From MFD01213-c1 sp963704405 (GTDB lineage: Bacteria; Planctomycetota; Phycisphaerae; Tepidisphaerales; Tepidisphaeraceae): a stretch of 64,000 nt of DNA. The translations under genes were made by a program, and so were the position numbers. Below, piece by piece: positions 56,470 through 64,000 of this stretch (the first letter of the stretch is position 1; the number at the start of each line of letters is the position of its first letter). The notes under the pieces were generated by a model that was not told where the DNA came from, searched no databases, and saw nothing but the letters and a program-made list of their open reading frames with translations. Location: the NCBI GenBank assembly GCA_963704405.1, contig OY969903.1, positions 372,001 through 436,000 on the forward strand. The letters run 5' to 3'.

Positions 56470-57549
56470 ATGAGAACGATTACGGCTAATCCTCGCACCA
56501 ACTTCGCCGCCTCAACCGCTTCCGCCGCTGAAGAAACCGCGGCGCTGCGCATTCGCCCCCTCGTGTCGCTGGTGCTGCCCGCGTACAACGAATCGGCGGT
56601 CGTGCAGAAGAATCTCGCCGTGCTCAGCGACTACATGAAGACGCTGGAACACAAGTGGGACTGGGAGATCATCGTCGTCAACGATGGAAGCAAGGATGAC
56701 ACCAGCGACCTGGCAAAAGAATTCGCCGCCACGCACAAAAATGTTTACGTGTTCGATCACACCGTCAATTTCGGCCTGGGGCAGGCGCTGAAGTTTGCCT
56801 TCAATCAATGTCGCGGCGAGCACATTGTCTGCCTCGACATGGACCTGAGCTATTCACCCGGCCATATCGAGCGGCTCGTCGACAAACTGCGCGAAACCAG
56901 GGCGAAGATCGTCGTCGCTTCCCCATACATCCGCGGCGGATCGGTTGAAAATGTTCCCGCGCTGCGCCGATGGCTGAGCGTGGGCGCAAATAAGTTTCTG
57001 TCGATCGCCGCCCATGGACAGGTTAAGACCCTCACCGGCATGGTGCGGGCCTACGATTCAAAATTTCTGCGCACGCTCGACTTCTATTCCATGGGGATGG
57101 AAGTCAACAGCGAGATTCTTTACAAGGCCATGGTCCTGCGGGCGCGGATCGAAGAAATCCCCGCAGTGTTGAAATGGAATATTCCCGAAGAAGCCGCCGG
57201 CAAACCAGCGCGGCGGTCGAGCATGCGCATCGTGAAGCATATCGCGACGCTGCTCGTCTCCGGCTTCCTGTATCGCCCGATCATGTTCTTCCTGCTGCCG
57301 GGTTTGATGGCGTTGATACTGGCGCTCTGGTGCGCCATCTGGGCCGTGATTGATTCGATCCAGGCGGGCAGCGTAACTGCCGCCTGGGTCCTCTGGCCGC
57401 ATACGTTCGTGATTTGCGGATTGAGCATCCTGGCGGCGGTGCAACTGCTTTCCTGTGGGATGATTTCTTTACAGAACAAGTGTTATTTCGAACAGATGTT
57501 TCACCTCGGCACAACAACGTACCGAGCGTCACGCGGCGGAAAGCGATGA
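56470..57549 (+). CDS. Family 2 glycosyltransferase
   Basis: A 359-residue processive-type enzyme. The GT-A fold is shown by SLVLPAYNESAVVQKNLAVL, EIIVVNDGSKDDTSDLAKEF, FDHTVNFGLGQALKFAFNQ and the DxD region HIVCLDMDLSYSPGHIERL. Two C-terminal membrane helices follow (PIMFFLLPGLMALILALWCA and FVICGLSILAAVQLLSCGM), as in polyprenyl-phosphate glycosyltransferases of the dolichol-phosphate mannose synthase group. It starts five bases after the corrected epimerase stop. It probably loads a sugar on a polyprenyl carrier. Confidence 0.9.
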   Translation: MRTITANPRTNFAASTASAAEETAALRIRPLVSLVLPAYNESAVVQKNLAVLSDYMKTLEHKWDWEIIVVNDGSKDDTSDLAKEFAATHKNVYVFDHTVNFGLGQALKFAFNQCRGEHIVCLDMDLSYSPGHIERLVDKLRETRAKIVVASPYIRGGSVENVPALRRWLSVGANKFLSIAAHGQVKTLTGMVRAYDSKFLRTLDFYSMGMEVNSEILYKAMVLRARIEEIPAVLKWNIPEEAAGKPARRSSMRIVKHIATLLVSGFLYRPIMFFLLPGLMALILALWCAIWAVIDSIQAGSVTAAWVLWPHTFVICGLSILAAVQLLSCGMISLQNKCYFEQMFHLGTTTYRASRGGKR

Positions 57550-57587
57550 GCCGGCCGGCATCGCACCCGCAACTTTAAGGAATGATT

Positions 57588-58832
57588 ATGAGCACAATGA
57601 CTACCGCAATTCCCCAGACGAAGAAGATCTTAACCCTGCCGTCAGATCAGGACGCAACAGGTCGCACGCTCGGAGAAGAAGAAATCGCCGCAGTGACCGC
57701 GGCGCTTCGCACCGGCACCCTCACCAGCACCAAGGGCGAATTCGTCAAAACACTCGAAAAGAAGTTCGCGGAACTGCTCGGCGTGAAGTTCGCCTATGCC
57801 TGCTCCAGCGGAAGCGCGGCGGTTCACTGCGCGCTGGCCGCCATCAACCCCGAACCCGGCGATGAGGTCATCACCACCTCCATCACCGACATGGGCGCAC
57901 TGACGCCCATCATGTACCAGGGCGCGATCCCGGTCTTCGCAGACGTTGATCCCCACACATATAACGTGACCGCCGAAACAATCGCCGCCCGCATCAGCCC
58001 TAAAACCAAGGCGATCATTGTCACGCACCTGTTCGGTAATCCGTGCGACATGACCGCGATCATGGCGCTGGCGAACAAGCACAACATTCCCGTGATTGAA
58101 GACGCCGCCCAGTCGTTCCTGGCCTCGCATCATGGCAAATATGTCGGCGGCCTCGGCACCATCGGCTGCTTCAGCCTTCAACAGGGCAAGCACATCACCA
58201 CCGGCGAAGGCGGCATCTGCACCACCAATGATCCCGCCATCGCCCGCCGGATTTTTCTCTTCATCAACAAAGCATGGGGCTATGGCGATCCGAACCCCGA
58301 TCACTATTTCATCGCGCTCAACTATCGAATGACCGAGCTGCAAGGCGCGGTCGCGGTGGCGCAGTTGCCCAAGCTCAAAGGCGTCGCCGAACATCGCACG
58401 ATGATGGCCGACAAGCTGACCGCCAGGCTTAAAGGAATGAAGGGAATCGAAACCCCGCTCGTGCACAAAGGCGATGTCTGCACCTGGTGGAAATACTGCA
58501 TCCGCGTCGACAAAAACATCTTCCCCGGCGGTCCGGTTGAACTGGCTAAGCTGCTGAAGGCAAAGGGAATCGCCTCCGCCCCCCGCTACATCCAGAAGCC
58601 GGCGTTTGCCTGCGACGTCATCGCCAAGCAAAAAACCTTCGGCGAAAGCCGTTGGCCGTTCACGCTCGCGCGGCCCGAGGCTGTTGATTACTCACGCTCC
58701 AAATTCCCCGGCACCTTCGAGGCCCTCGAAGGTGTGCTCGTGCTGCCGTGGAATGAAAAATATACGGACGAACACCTGGACTACATCGCCGACTCCATCC
58801 GTGAAGCCGCAGCGATGCTGACATTGGCATAA
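57588..58832 (+). CDS. DegT/DnrJ/EryC1/StrS aminotransferase
   Basis: A PLP-dependent sugar aminotransferase of 414 residues. FAYACSSGSAAVHCALAAIN, the Asp region VIEDAAQSFLASHHGKYVGG and the PLP lysine Lys201 in CFSLQQGKHITTGEGGICTT are all in place. AAGGA lies seven bases before the ATG at 57588, so I prefer it to 57582. It transfers an amino group from glutamate to a ketosugar nucleotide, corresponding to WbpE in the WbpA-B-E-D-I pathway of di-N-acetylated uronic acids. The gene order epimerase, glycosyltransferase, aminotransferase, oxidoreductase, acetyltransferase supports this. Confidence 0.88.
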   Translation: MSTMTTAIPQTKKILTLPSDQDATGRTLGEEEIAAVTAALRTGTLTSTKGEFVKTLEKKFAELLGVKFAYACSSGSAAVHCALAAINPEPGDEVITTSITDMGALTPIMYQGAIPVFADVDPHTYNVTAETIAARISPKTKAIIVTHLFGNPCDMTAIMALANKHNIPVIEDAAQSFLASHHGKYVGGLGTIGCFSLQQGKHITTGEGGICTTNDPAIARRIFLFINKAWGYGDPNPDHYFIALNYRMTELQGAVAVAQLPKLKGVAEHRTMMADKLTARLKGMKGIETPLVHKGDVCTWWKYCIRVDKNIFPGGPVELAKLLKAKGIASAPRYIQKPAFACDVIAKQKTFGESRWPFTLARPEAVDYSRSKFPGTFEALEGVLVLPWNEKYTDEHLDYIADSIREAAAMLTLA

Positions 58833-58840
58833 GACTGATG

Positions 58841-58980
58841 ATCTCCTCTTCTCCCCTCCTCCGGTACACCGGGGGAGGGTTAGGGAGGGGGCCACCAGTG
58901 TCTGAAATTCTAAATTCGAACGGGCGGCCCCCACCCCTGCCCTCCCCCGGAATACCGGAGGAGAGAGCAAAAAAAGAGGG
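58841..58980. repeat. CCGGTATTCCGG-type palindromic element
   Basis: Left unit CCTCCGGTACACCGGGGGAG followed by GGTTAGGGAGGGGG faces right unit CCCTCCCCCGGAATACCGGA preceded by CCCCCACCCCTG. The two arms are near-perfect inverted copies with a 30-base centre. It lies between the aminotransferase and oxidoreductase genes of one operon and might attenuate transcription. Confidence 0.65.
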
Positions 58981-59010
58981 CATGTTAAATCGGAAGTTGA
59001 GGAATTTTAT

Positions 59011-60023
59011 ATGGCTACCAACAAAGTTCGATTCGCACTCGTCGGCGCCGGGGCTATTTCCCAAAGCTACGCCGCGGCGTTTGAAACATCAGAGAGCGCG
59101 CAGCTCGTCGCCGTCGCCGACGTCCGCCCTGAAGCCGCCAAGGCTCTTGCGGCAAACTTCAACTGCCCCAGCTATGAATCCTACATGGCAATGGCCGACA
59201 ACGAGAAGTTTGACGCAGTCATTGTTTGCACGCCGCCCATCACGCACCTCGACATCAGCACCTACTTCCTCGCCCGCGGCATCAATGTGCTTTGTGAAAA
59301 GCCCCTCGCCATCGGCGCTGAAAGCGCCAGATGATGATCGACGCCGCTCGCAACAGCGGCGCCAAGCTCACCATGGGCTCAAAATTCCGCTACGTCGAAG
59401 ACGTGATCCGCGCCAAGAGCATCGTCACCAGCGGAATCCTCGGTGAGATCGTCCTCTTCGAGAACGCCTTCACCGCCCGCGTCGATATGTCCAACCGCTG
59501 GAACAGCAATCCGAAAATCAGCGGCGGCGGTGTCCTCATCGACAACGGCGCACACAGCGTCGACATCATGCGCTACTTCCTCGGCCCCATCGCTGATGTG
59601 CAGGTCATCGAAGGCAAACGCGTGCAGGGCCTCGCCGTCGAAGACACCGTTCGCGTCTTCATCCGCAGCACCGCCGGCGTCATGGGTAATGTCGATCTTT
59701 CCTGGAGCATCAACAAGGAACTCGACAGCTACATCAACATCTATGGCTCCAATGGAACCATCAGCGTCGGCTGGAAGGAAAGCAAGTATCGTCAGGGAAC
59801 CAGCCGCGATTGGATCGTCTTCGGCAAAGGCTACAACAAGGTCCAGGCCTTCCGCAGCCAGATCGAAAATTTCGCCAAGTCCATTCGCGGCGAAGAAATG
59901 CTCCTCATCACCGCCGAAGATGCCCTGGCCAGCGTGCAGGTCATCGAAGCCGCCTATGCCTCACTTCGCCAGCAGAACTGGGTCGCCGTCAGCGGGCAAA
60001 AACAGATGAAGGGGGCGGCATGA
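59011..60023 (+). CDS. Gfo/Idh/MocA-family sugar oxidoreductase, frameshifted
   Basis: An NAD-dependent dehydrogenase of about 337 residues. The Rossmann start is FALVGAGAISQSYAAAFETS and the catalytic Lys occurs in NVLCEKPLAIGAESAR. There the frame stops at 59334; a one-base loss in AGCGCCAGATGATG leads into MMIDAARNSGAKLTMGSKFR, the expected continuation, with ENAFTARVDMSNRWNSNPKI and ISGGGVLIDNGAHSVDIMRY, the conserved GGG-x-L-x-D-x-x-H-x-x-D motif. It likely oxidises the 3-hydroxyl of a UDP-sugar acid (WbpB-like). The acetyltransferase overlaps its stop. Confidence 0.87.
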
Positions 60024-60667
60024 GCCTCCCCGCCGCTTCTCAGGCCCCCGGAGTTCGCGTCCATCCCACCGCCCTGATCGAGCGCGACGTCCGCATCGGC
60101 CAGGGAACAAGCATCTGGGACAACGTCCACATCCGCCACGACACCACGATCGGCCAGCAGTGCATCGTCGGCGAAAAAACATACATCGCCTACGGCGTAT
60201 CCATCGGCAACCGCGTGAAGATCAACGCCATGGTCTACATCTGCAACGCCGTCACCATTGAAGATGGCGTGATGATCAGCGCAGGAACCATCTTCACCAA
60301 CGATCGCTTCCCCCGCGCCACAACACCCAATTTAAAAGAACTCCGCTCCAGCGATCCCGACGAACACACGCTCCCAACGCTTATCCGCGAAGGCGCAACC
60401 ATCGGCGCCGGCTGCACCATCGGAAACGACCTGGCTATCGGCCGCTGGGCCATGGTCGGCATGGGATCACTGGTCACCAAATCAGTCCCCGATTTCCATC
60501 TGGTCATCGGCCACCCCGCCAAAAGCGTGGGTTGCGTCTGCCGCTGCGGCCAACTGATGATGCGGTTTACCCATGACACCCAAGACGGCGAAATTCGCTG
60601 CCCAGGCTGCGGACTGAAATATTTGTTGAAGAACCAGGTTGTGACGGAACTGACTCCGCCACAATGA
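60020..60667 (+). CDS. Left-handed beta-helix acetyltransferase with zinc ribbon (WbpD/WlbB-like)
   Basis: A 215-residue hexapeptide-repeat protein: VHPTALIERDVRIGQGTSIW, TIGQQCIVGEKTYIAYGVSI, KINAMVYICNAVTIEDGVMI and GCTIGNDLAIGRWAMVGMGS. It resembles the UDP-3-amino sugar N-acetyltransferases that follow a DegT aminotransferase. The C-terminus adds CVCRCGQLMMRF and IRCPGCGLKYLL, two CxxC pairs typical of a zinc ribbon not usual in WbpD. The ATG at 60020 overlaps the upstream TGA. Function should be transfer of acetyl from acetyl-CoA to a 3-amino group. Confidence 0.87.
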   Translation: MSLPAASQAPGVRVHPTALIERDVRIGQGTSIWDNVHIRHDTTIGQQCIVGEKTYIAYGVSIGNRVKINAMVYICNAVTIEDGVMISAGTIFTNDRFPRATTPNLKELRSSDPDEHTLPTLIREGATIGAGCTIGNDLAIGRWAMVGMGSLVTKSVPDFHLVIGHPAKSVGCVCRCGQLMMRFTHDTQDGEIRCPGCGLKYLLKNQVVTELTPPQ

Positions 60668-60678
60668 TCCGACCGTGG

Positions 60679-60697
60679 CACAGGCGCCTCGCCTGTG
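60679..60697. repeat. Small hairpin before the FAD oxidoreductase
   Basis: CACAGGCG and CGCCTGTG pair around a 3-base loop; a partial repeat GACACAGGC follows at 60710. Short GC-rich hairpins of this type often occur as dispersed repeats. Confidence 0.45.
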
Positions 60698-60738
60698 TCA
60701 AACGGCGCCAGACACAGGCAAAGCGCCCGTGCTACAAA

Positions 60739-62121
60739 ATGCCTTCTCCAATCCAATCCTGGGCAATCCTCGGTGGCGGTGTGCTTGGCATGACGCTGGC
60801 CCATCGTCTTGCCGAAGCCGGCCAACAGGTCACCCTCTTCGAATCCGCATCTGAACTTGGCGGACTTGCCAGCGCGTGGGAGTTGAACGGCATCACCTGG
60901 GATCGCCACTATCACGTCACACTTCTGTCAGACACCCATCTCCGCGCCCTGCTCACCGAACTTTGGCTCGACAACGACATGAAATGGGTGGAGACGAAAA
61001 CCGGCTTCTACATGGACGGCAAGCTCTGCTCCATGTCGAATTCGCTCGAATTTCTGAAGTTTCCGCCGTTATCGCTTATCGATAAATTCCGCCTGGGCGC
61101 AACCATTTCTTATGCCTCCCGAGTAAGGGATTGGAAGCGGCTGGAAAAAATCAGCGTCGTCGACTGGCTGACCAGACTTTCCGGCCGCAACGTCTTTGAA
61201 AAAATGTGGCGGCCGCTGCTTCGCGCCAAGCTCGGTGAAAATTACCTTCAGGCATCGGCGGCCTTCATCTGGGCGATCATCTCCCGCATGTATGCCGCCC
61301 GGCGCAGCGGTCTGAAAAAAGAAATGTTCGGATACCTTCCCGGCGGATATGGCCGCATGCTCTGCCGTTTCGGCCAGATGCTGACCACCGACGGCGTCGA
61401 TATCCGTCTCTCCCACACCGCAAAAACAGTCGAACCGCTCGAAGGTGGCGGTGTCGCCGTCCGCTTCACCAACGGCGACCGCCAGGAATTCGACCAGGTG
61501 GTCATGACCATGCCCTCATCAGCGGCCGCCCAGCTCTGCCCGGCGCTTTCCCCGCAGGAAAAATCAAAGCTGAACAATATTCAGTATCAAGGGATCATCT
61601 GTGCATCGGTGATGCTGAAGCAGCCGCTCGCTAATTACTATGTCACCAACCTGATCGACTCATGGGTGCCCTTCACCGCTGTGATCGAAATGTCTGCACT
61701 GGTTGACCGCGCCCAGTTCGGCGGCAGTTGCCTCGTCTATCTGCCGAAGTATGTCGATCCCACCGACCCGATGTTTGACCGCAGTGATGAAGAGATCAGG
61801 GAATCGTTCGTCTCCGCTCTGGAGCGGATGTACCCGCACTTTTGCCGAAGTGATGTGCTGGCGTTCAAGGTTTCCCGTGTCCGGCGGGTGCTCGCTATTT
61901 CAACGATCGACTATTCTTCAAACCTCATGGGACCGACCACCAGCGTGCCCGGCGTTTATATTGTCAACTCGACCCAGATTGTGAACGGCACATTGAATGT
62001 GAATGAATGCGTGCAACTCGCCAATGCCACGGCAAAGCGTCTGCTTGAATCTGCGATTCACCCCCCCGCCGCTTCGATTCGTGAACCAGCCGCCGCGCCG
62101 GTCCGATCGGAGTGCGCATGA
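60739..62121 (+). CDS. FAD/NAD(P)-dependent oxidoreductase (protoporphyrinogen oxidase-like)
   Basis: A 460-residue flavin amine-oxidase-fold protein. The dinucleotide site reads WAILGGGVLGMTLAHRLAEA with GQQVTLFESASELGGLASAW. The C-terminal FAD loop is TTSVPGVYIVNSTQIVNGTL. Other conserved parts are KMWRPLLRAKLGENYLQAS and YLPGGYGRMLCRFGQML. Members near polysaccharide genes are often called FAD-dependent amine oxidases or UDP-galactopyranose mutase-like, but the substrate is not evident. Start at ATG 60739; the frame upstream has no support. Its TGA overlaps the deacetylase ATG (ATGA). Confidence 0.82.
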   Translation: MPSPIQSWAILGGGVLGMTLAHRLAEAGQQVTLFESASELGGLASAWELNGITWDRHYHVTLLSDTHLRALLTELWLDNDMKWVETKTGFYMDGKLCSMSNSLEFLKFPPLSLIDKFRLGATISYASRVRDWKRLEKISVVDWLTRLSGRNVFEKMWRPLLRAKLGENYLQASAAFIWAIISRMYAARRSGLKKEMFGYLPGGYGRMLCRFGQMLTTDGVDIRLSHTAKTVEPLEGGGVAVRFTNGDRQEFDQVVMTMPSSAAAQLCPALSPQEKSKLNNIQYQGIICASVMLKQPLANYYVTNLIDSWVPFTAVIEMSALVDRAQFGGSCLVYLPKYVDPTDPMFDRSDEEIRESFVSALERMYPHFCRSDVLAFKVSRVRRVLAISTIDYSSNLMGPTTSVPGVYIVNSTQIVNGTLNVNECVQLANATAKRLLESAIHPPAASIREPAAAPVRSECA

Positions 62122-63104
62122 AACCCATCGCCAGCCTCAGCCTCGATCTCGACAATAAATGGTCTTACATGAAGACCCACGGCGACGCCGGTTGGGAATC
62201 GTTTCCATCCTATTTTGATCTCCTGATCCCGCGCGTGCTTGATCTTTTAAAATCGCACGGCCTGACTATCACCTTCTTCGTCGTAGGCCAGGACGCCGCC
62301 CTGGAGAAAAATTCATCATCGCTAAAACAGCTTTCCGCCGCCGGCCATGAAATCGGCAACCACTCTTTCAAACACGAACCGTGGCTGCATCTCTATTCCG
62401 ATCAGGAAATCGAAGCCGAACTGCGATCCGCTGAAGACGCGATCAAAAAAGTCACCGGCTATCACCCTGCCGGCTTCCGCGGCCCAGGCTTCAGCTTCTC
62501 CGAAGCAACGCTCACCACCCTGAAACGCCTCGGTTATGCTTACGACGCCAGCACCTTCCCCACCTTCTTTGGCCCCCTGGCCCGCCTCTACTATTTCATG
62601 CGCAGCAACCTCTCCAGGGATGAACTGAAAACGCGCAAGGCGCTGTTCGGCAGATTCAGCGAAGGCTTTCGATCGCTCAAACCATACAACTGGAAAACCC
62701 CCGCCGGCGAACTGCTGGAAATCCCCGTCACAACGATGCCGATCTTCAAAGCCCCCATCCACGCCAGCTATATCCTGTACCTAAGCTGCTATTCGGTGTG
62801 GCTGGCGAAGTTCTATTTCCGAATGGCCCTTCTGATGTGCCGCCTGACCGCAACCCAGCCGTCGATCCTGCTCCATCCCCTGGACTTCCTCGGCGGTGAC
62901 GATGAAAAAGACCTCTCCTTCTTCCCCGCCATGAACCTCACCGGCGCCCAAAAAATACAACGGATGCACTGGATTCTGTCTGCCCTCCAGCAGCAATTCG
63001 AAGTGCTCCCAATGAAAGAACACGCCCGACGCAACAGCACTAGCCCAACGCGAGGTCCAAATCTAAGGCCACTTCAAAGCAATAATTTGACAAAATCACC
63101 GTAA
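62118..63104 (+). CDS. Polysaccharide deacetylase (NodB-type)
   Basis: A 328-residue NodB-fold protein. SLSLDLDNKWSYMKTHGD covers the metal/catalytic Asp region, HEIGNHSFKHEPWLHLYSD carries the His-x3-His pair, and YHPAGFRGPGFSFSEATLTT the catalytic arginine loop. A later LHPLDFLGG holds a further His. Such enzymes remove N-acetyl groups from polysaccharide or lipid-linked sugars. Start at 62118 by the ATGA overlap; a GTG at 62112 is also in frame. It is the last gene of the operon; no signal peptide is visible, so it may act on a cytoplasmic intermediate. Confidence 0.85.
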   Translation: MKPIASLSLDLDNKWSYMKTHGDAGWESFPSYFDLLIPRVLDLLKSHGLTITFFVVGQDAALEKNSSSLKQLSAAGHEIGNHSFKHEPWLHLYSDQEIEAELRSAEDAIKKVTGYHPAGFRGPGFSFSEATLTTLKRLGYAYDASTFPTFFGPLARLYYFMRSNLSRDELKTRKALFGRFSEGFRSLKPYNWKTPAGELLEIPVTTMPIFKAPIHASYILYLSCYSVWLAKFYFRMALLMCRLTATQPSILLHPLDFLGGDDEKDLSFFPAMNLTGAQKIQRMHWILSALQQQFEVLPMKEHARRNSTSPTRGPNLRPLQSNNLTKSP

Positions 63105-63150
63105 AAAGTGTTCACTTTTGTCCAATTGTGTAAACCCCCCCCTCCAAATC

Positions 63151-63947
63151 CTACTTCATCATCTCATCCAGCAGCGGCTGCATCGCGTCCGCCCAGATTT
63201 CATACCCCTTGTGATTTGGGTGCAGCGCATCGGGCATGATGTCCTTGGTCAGCACCCCTTGTTCATTCAGGAACTTATCCCCAAAATCCAGGTAGCGCGT
63301 CTTGTTGCCGTCTTCCAGCTTCGCCAGTTCGGCATTCACCTGCTTCAGCTTGTCGCGAAGGGCCGCGATCTTTGGTTCCTTGGGGTCTGCGCCGCGCGGG
63401 AAGATCCCAAGCACCAGGACCTTGGTTTCAGGCAGCTTTGCATGGATCTCTTCCACAATTTTTTTGTCGGCGGCAATGATTTCCTCCGCCGAGTTCACGG
63501 CGCTGTTGTTGGTGCCGATCATCAGGACCAGCACCTTAGGATTCAGCCCGTCCAGTTCACCATTGGCGATGCGCCATAACACATGCTGCGTGCGATCCCC
63601 ACCGATGCCGAAGTCGGCAGGCTGGTATTGCCAATAGTGCTGCTTCCAGACATCAGGGGCCTGCCGCCCGCCGTTGATCCACCCTTCGGTGATGGAGTCA
63701 CCGAGGAACAGAAGATTGATGGGCCCTTCCTTGCCGCGCCAGATAAAGGCGCGGTGCAGTTCCATGAAGCGGATCTGGGGCTTGCCATCGGGCCCCAGCT
63801 TTGGCGCGGGTATGTCGGCGGCTTCCACCTTCGCCGGGCGCTGGTCGGCGCAGTAGTCGCCGTTTGCGCCTGAAGCGATGCAGCCCCGAGAGACAAGCAC
63901 CCGAACAATGCGATAAGACGGCCGCTCAGACCTGATGTGAATGCCAT
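63151..63947 (-). CDS. Secreted SGNH/GDSL hydrolase, frameshifted near the N-terminus
   Basis: The catalytic blocks are clear: Ser in NLLFLGDSITEGWINGG, the Gly block FGIGGDRTQHVLWRIANGEL, the Asn block VLVLMIGTNNSAVNSAEEI and the Asp-His pair PDALHPNHKGYEIWADAM. The signal peptide MAFTSGLSGRLIALFGCLSL then GAASLQAQTATTAPT begins at 63947 with GAGG upstream; it leads into the main frame only after a one-base shift near 63838. Likely an acetylesterase or similar deacylase acting outside the cytoplasm on polysaccharide. It faces the preceding operon. Confidence 0.85.
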
Positions 63948-64000
63948 GAAACCTCACTCCGTATGGTTAAGAGCCTTTTAAGACTTGTTGCAACAGATTA

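Noticed and set aside
1..64000. CRISPR array
   Set aside because: No series of regularly spaced identical 25-40 base repeats was seen; all repeats are inverted or singly dispersed.

Overview
The window looks like a chromosome segment of a planctomycete, probably of the Phycisphaerae type. Supporting signs are a high-GC background (most rows I counted by eye are 57-70% G+C), a DUF6677 membrane protein, a prepilin-type H-X9-DG-like pseudopilin, a subtilase and a DNRLRE-type secreted protein with PEP-CTERM-like tails, a PQQ-type sugar dehydrogenase fused to a TIGR03806-like cytochrome module, and many small conserved proteins of planctomycete style. The taxon is an inference from family content, not from a marker gene.

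Layout. 0-7 kb: an isochorismatase-fold amidohydrolase, an NCS2 permease, then a tight P450 / fatty-acyl-AMP ligase / ACP-thioesterase operon that looks like a minimal acyl-modifying assembly line. 7-16 kb: a visibly AT-richer stretch (42-48% G+C in the rows counted) between an IS1-like transposase remnant and a tRNA-Leu(GAG), holding a four-gene minus-strand cluster (TPR protein, secreted protein, LysM-like membrane protein, pseudopilin) and the sugar dehydrogenase; this may be an acquired island. 16-20 kb: DUF6677 pair, an intact ISAs1 element with perfect ends and target duplication, and a subtilase. 20-34 kb: DinG-type helicase, a long dispersed repeat, a heterodimeric ABC exporter and a giant AsmA-like protein. 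34-43 kb: heme biosynthesis (SirC-HemX fusion plus HemA), two multispanning GT39-like proteins, an acyl-CoA ligase, a SPOR lipoprotein and a MarR regulator. 43-47 kb: a repeat element split twice by nested IS4-family elements. 47-54 kb: CPA2 antiporter, secreted protein, STAS protein, zinc/manganese-type ABC genes, a second repeat copy cut by an IS3-family element. 54-63 kb: a co-directional surface-polysaccharide operon (methyltransferase, UDP-sugar 2-epimerase, GT2, DegT aminotransferase, Gfo/Idh oxidoreductase, hexapeptide acetyltransferase, FAD oxidoreductase, polysaccharide deacetylase), then an opposing SGNH hydrolase.

Two features run through the whole window. First, about fifteen otherwise well-conserved genes are each broken by a single apparent one-base indel, including hemA and two transposases; the simplest reading is uncorrected indel errors in a long-read or low-coverage assembly. 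I annotate such genes over their full span. Second, several families of short palindromic or inverted-repeat elements are scattered between genes and, in at least two cases (the dinG-like gene and the AsmA-like gene), sit inside coding sequence without breaking the frame, reminiscent of the coding-sequence-invading palindromic elements of Rickettsia. A roughly 0.6-0.9 kb non-coding element with long inverted arms occurs three times and seems to be a preferred landing site for insertion sequences.
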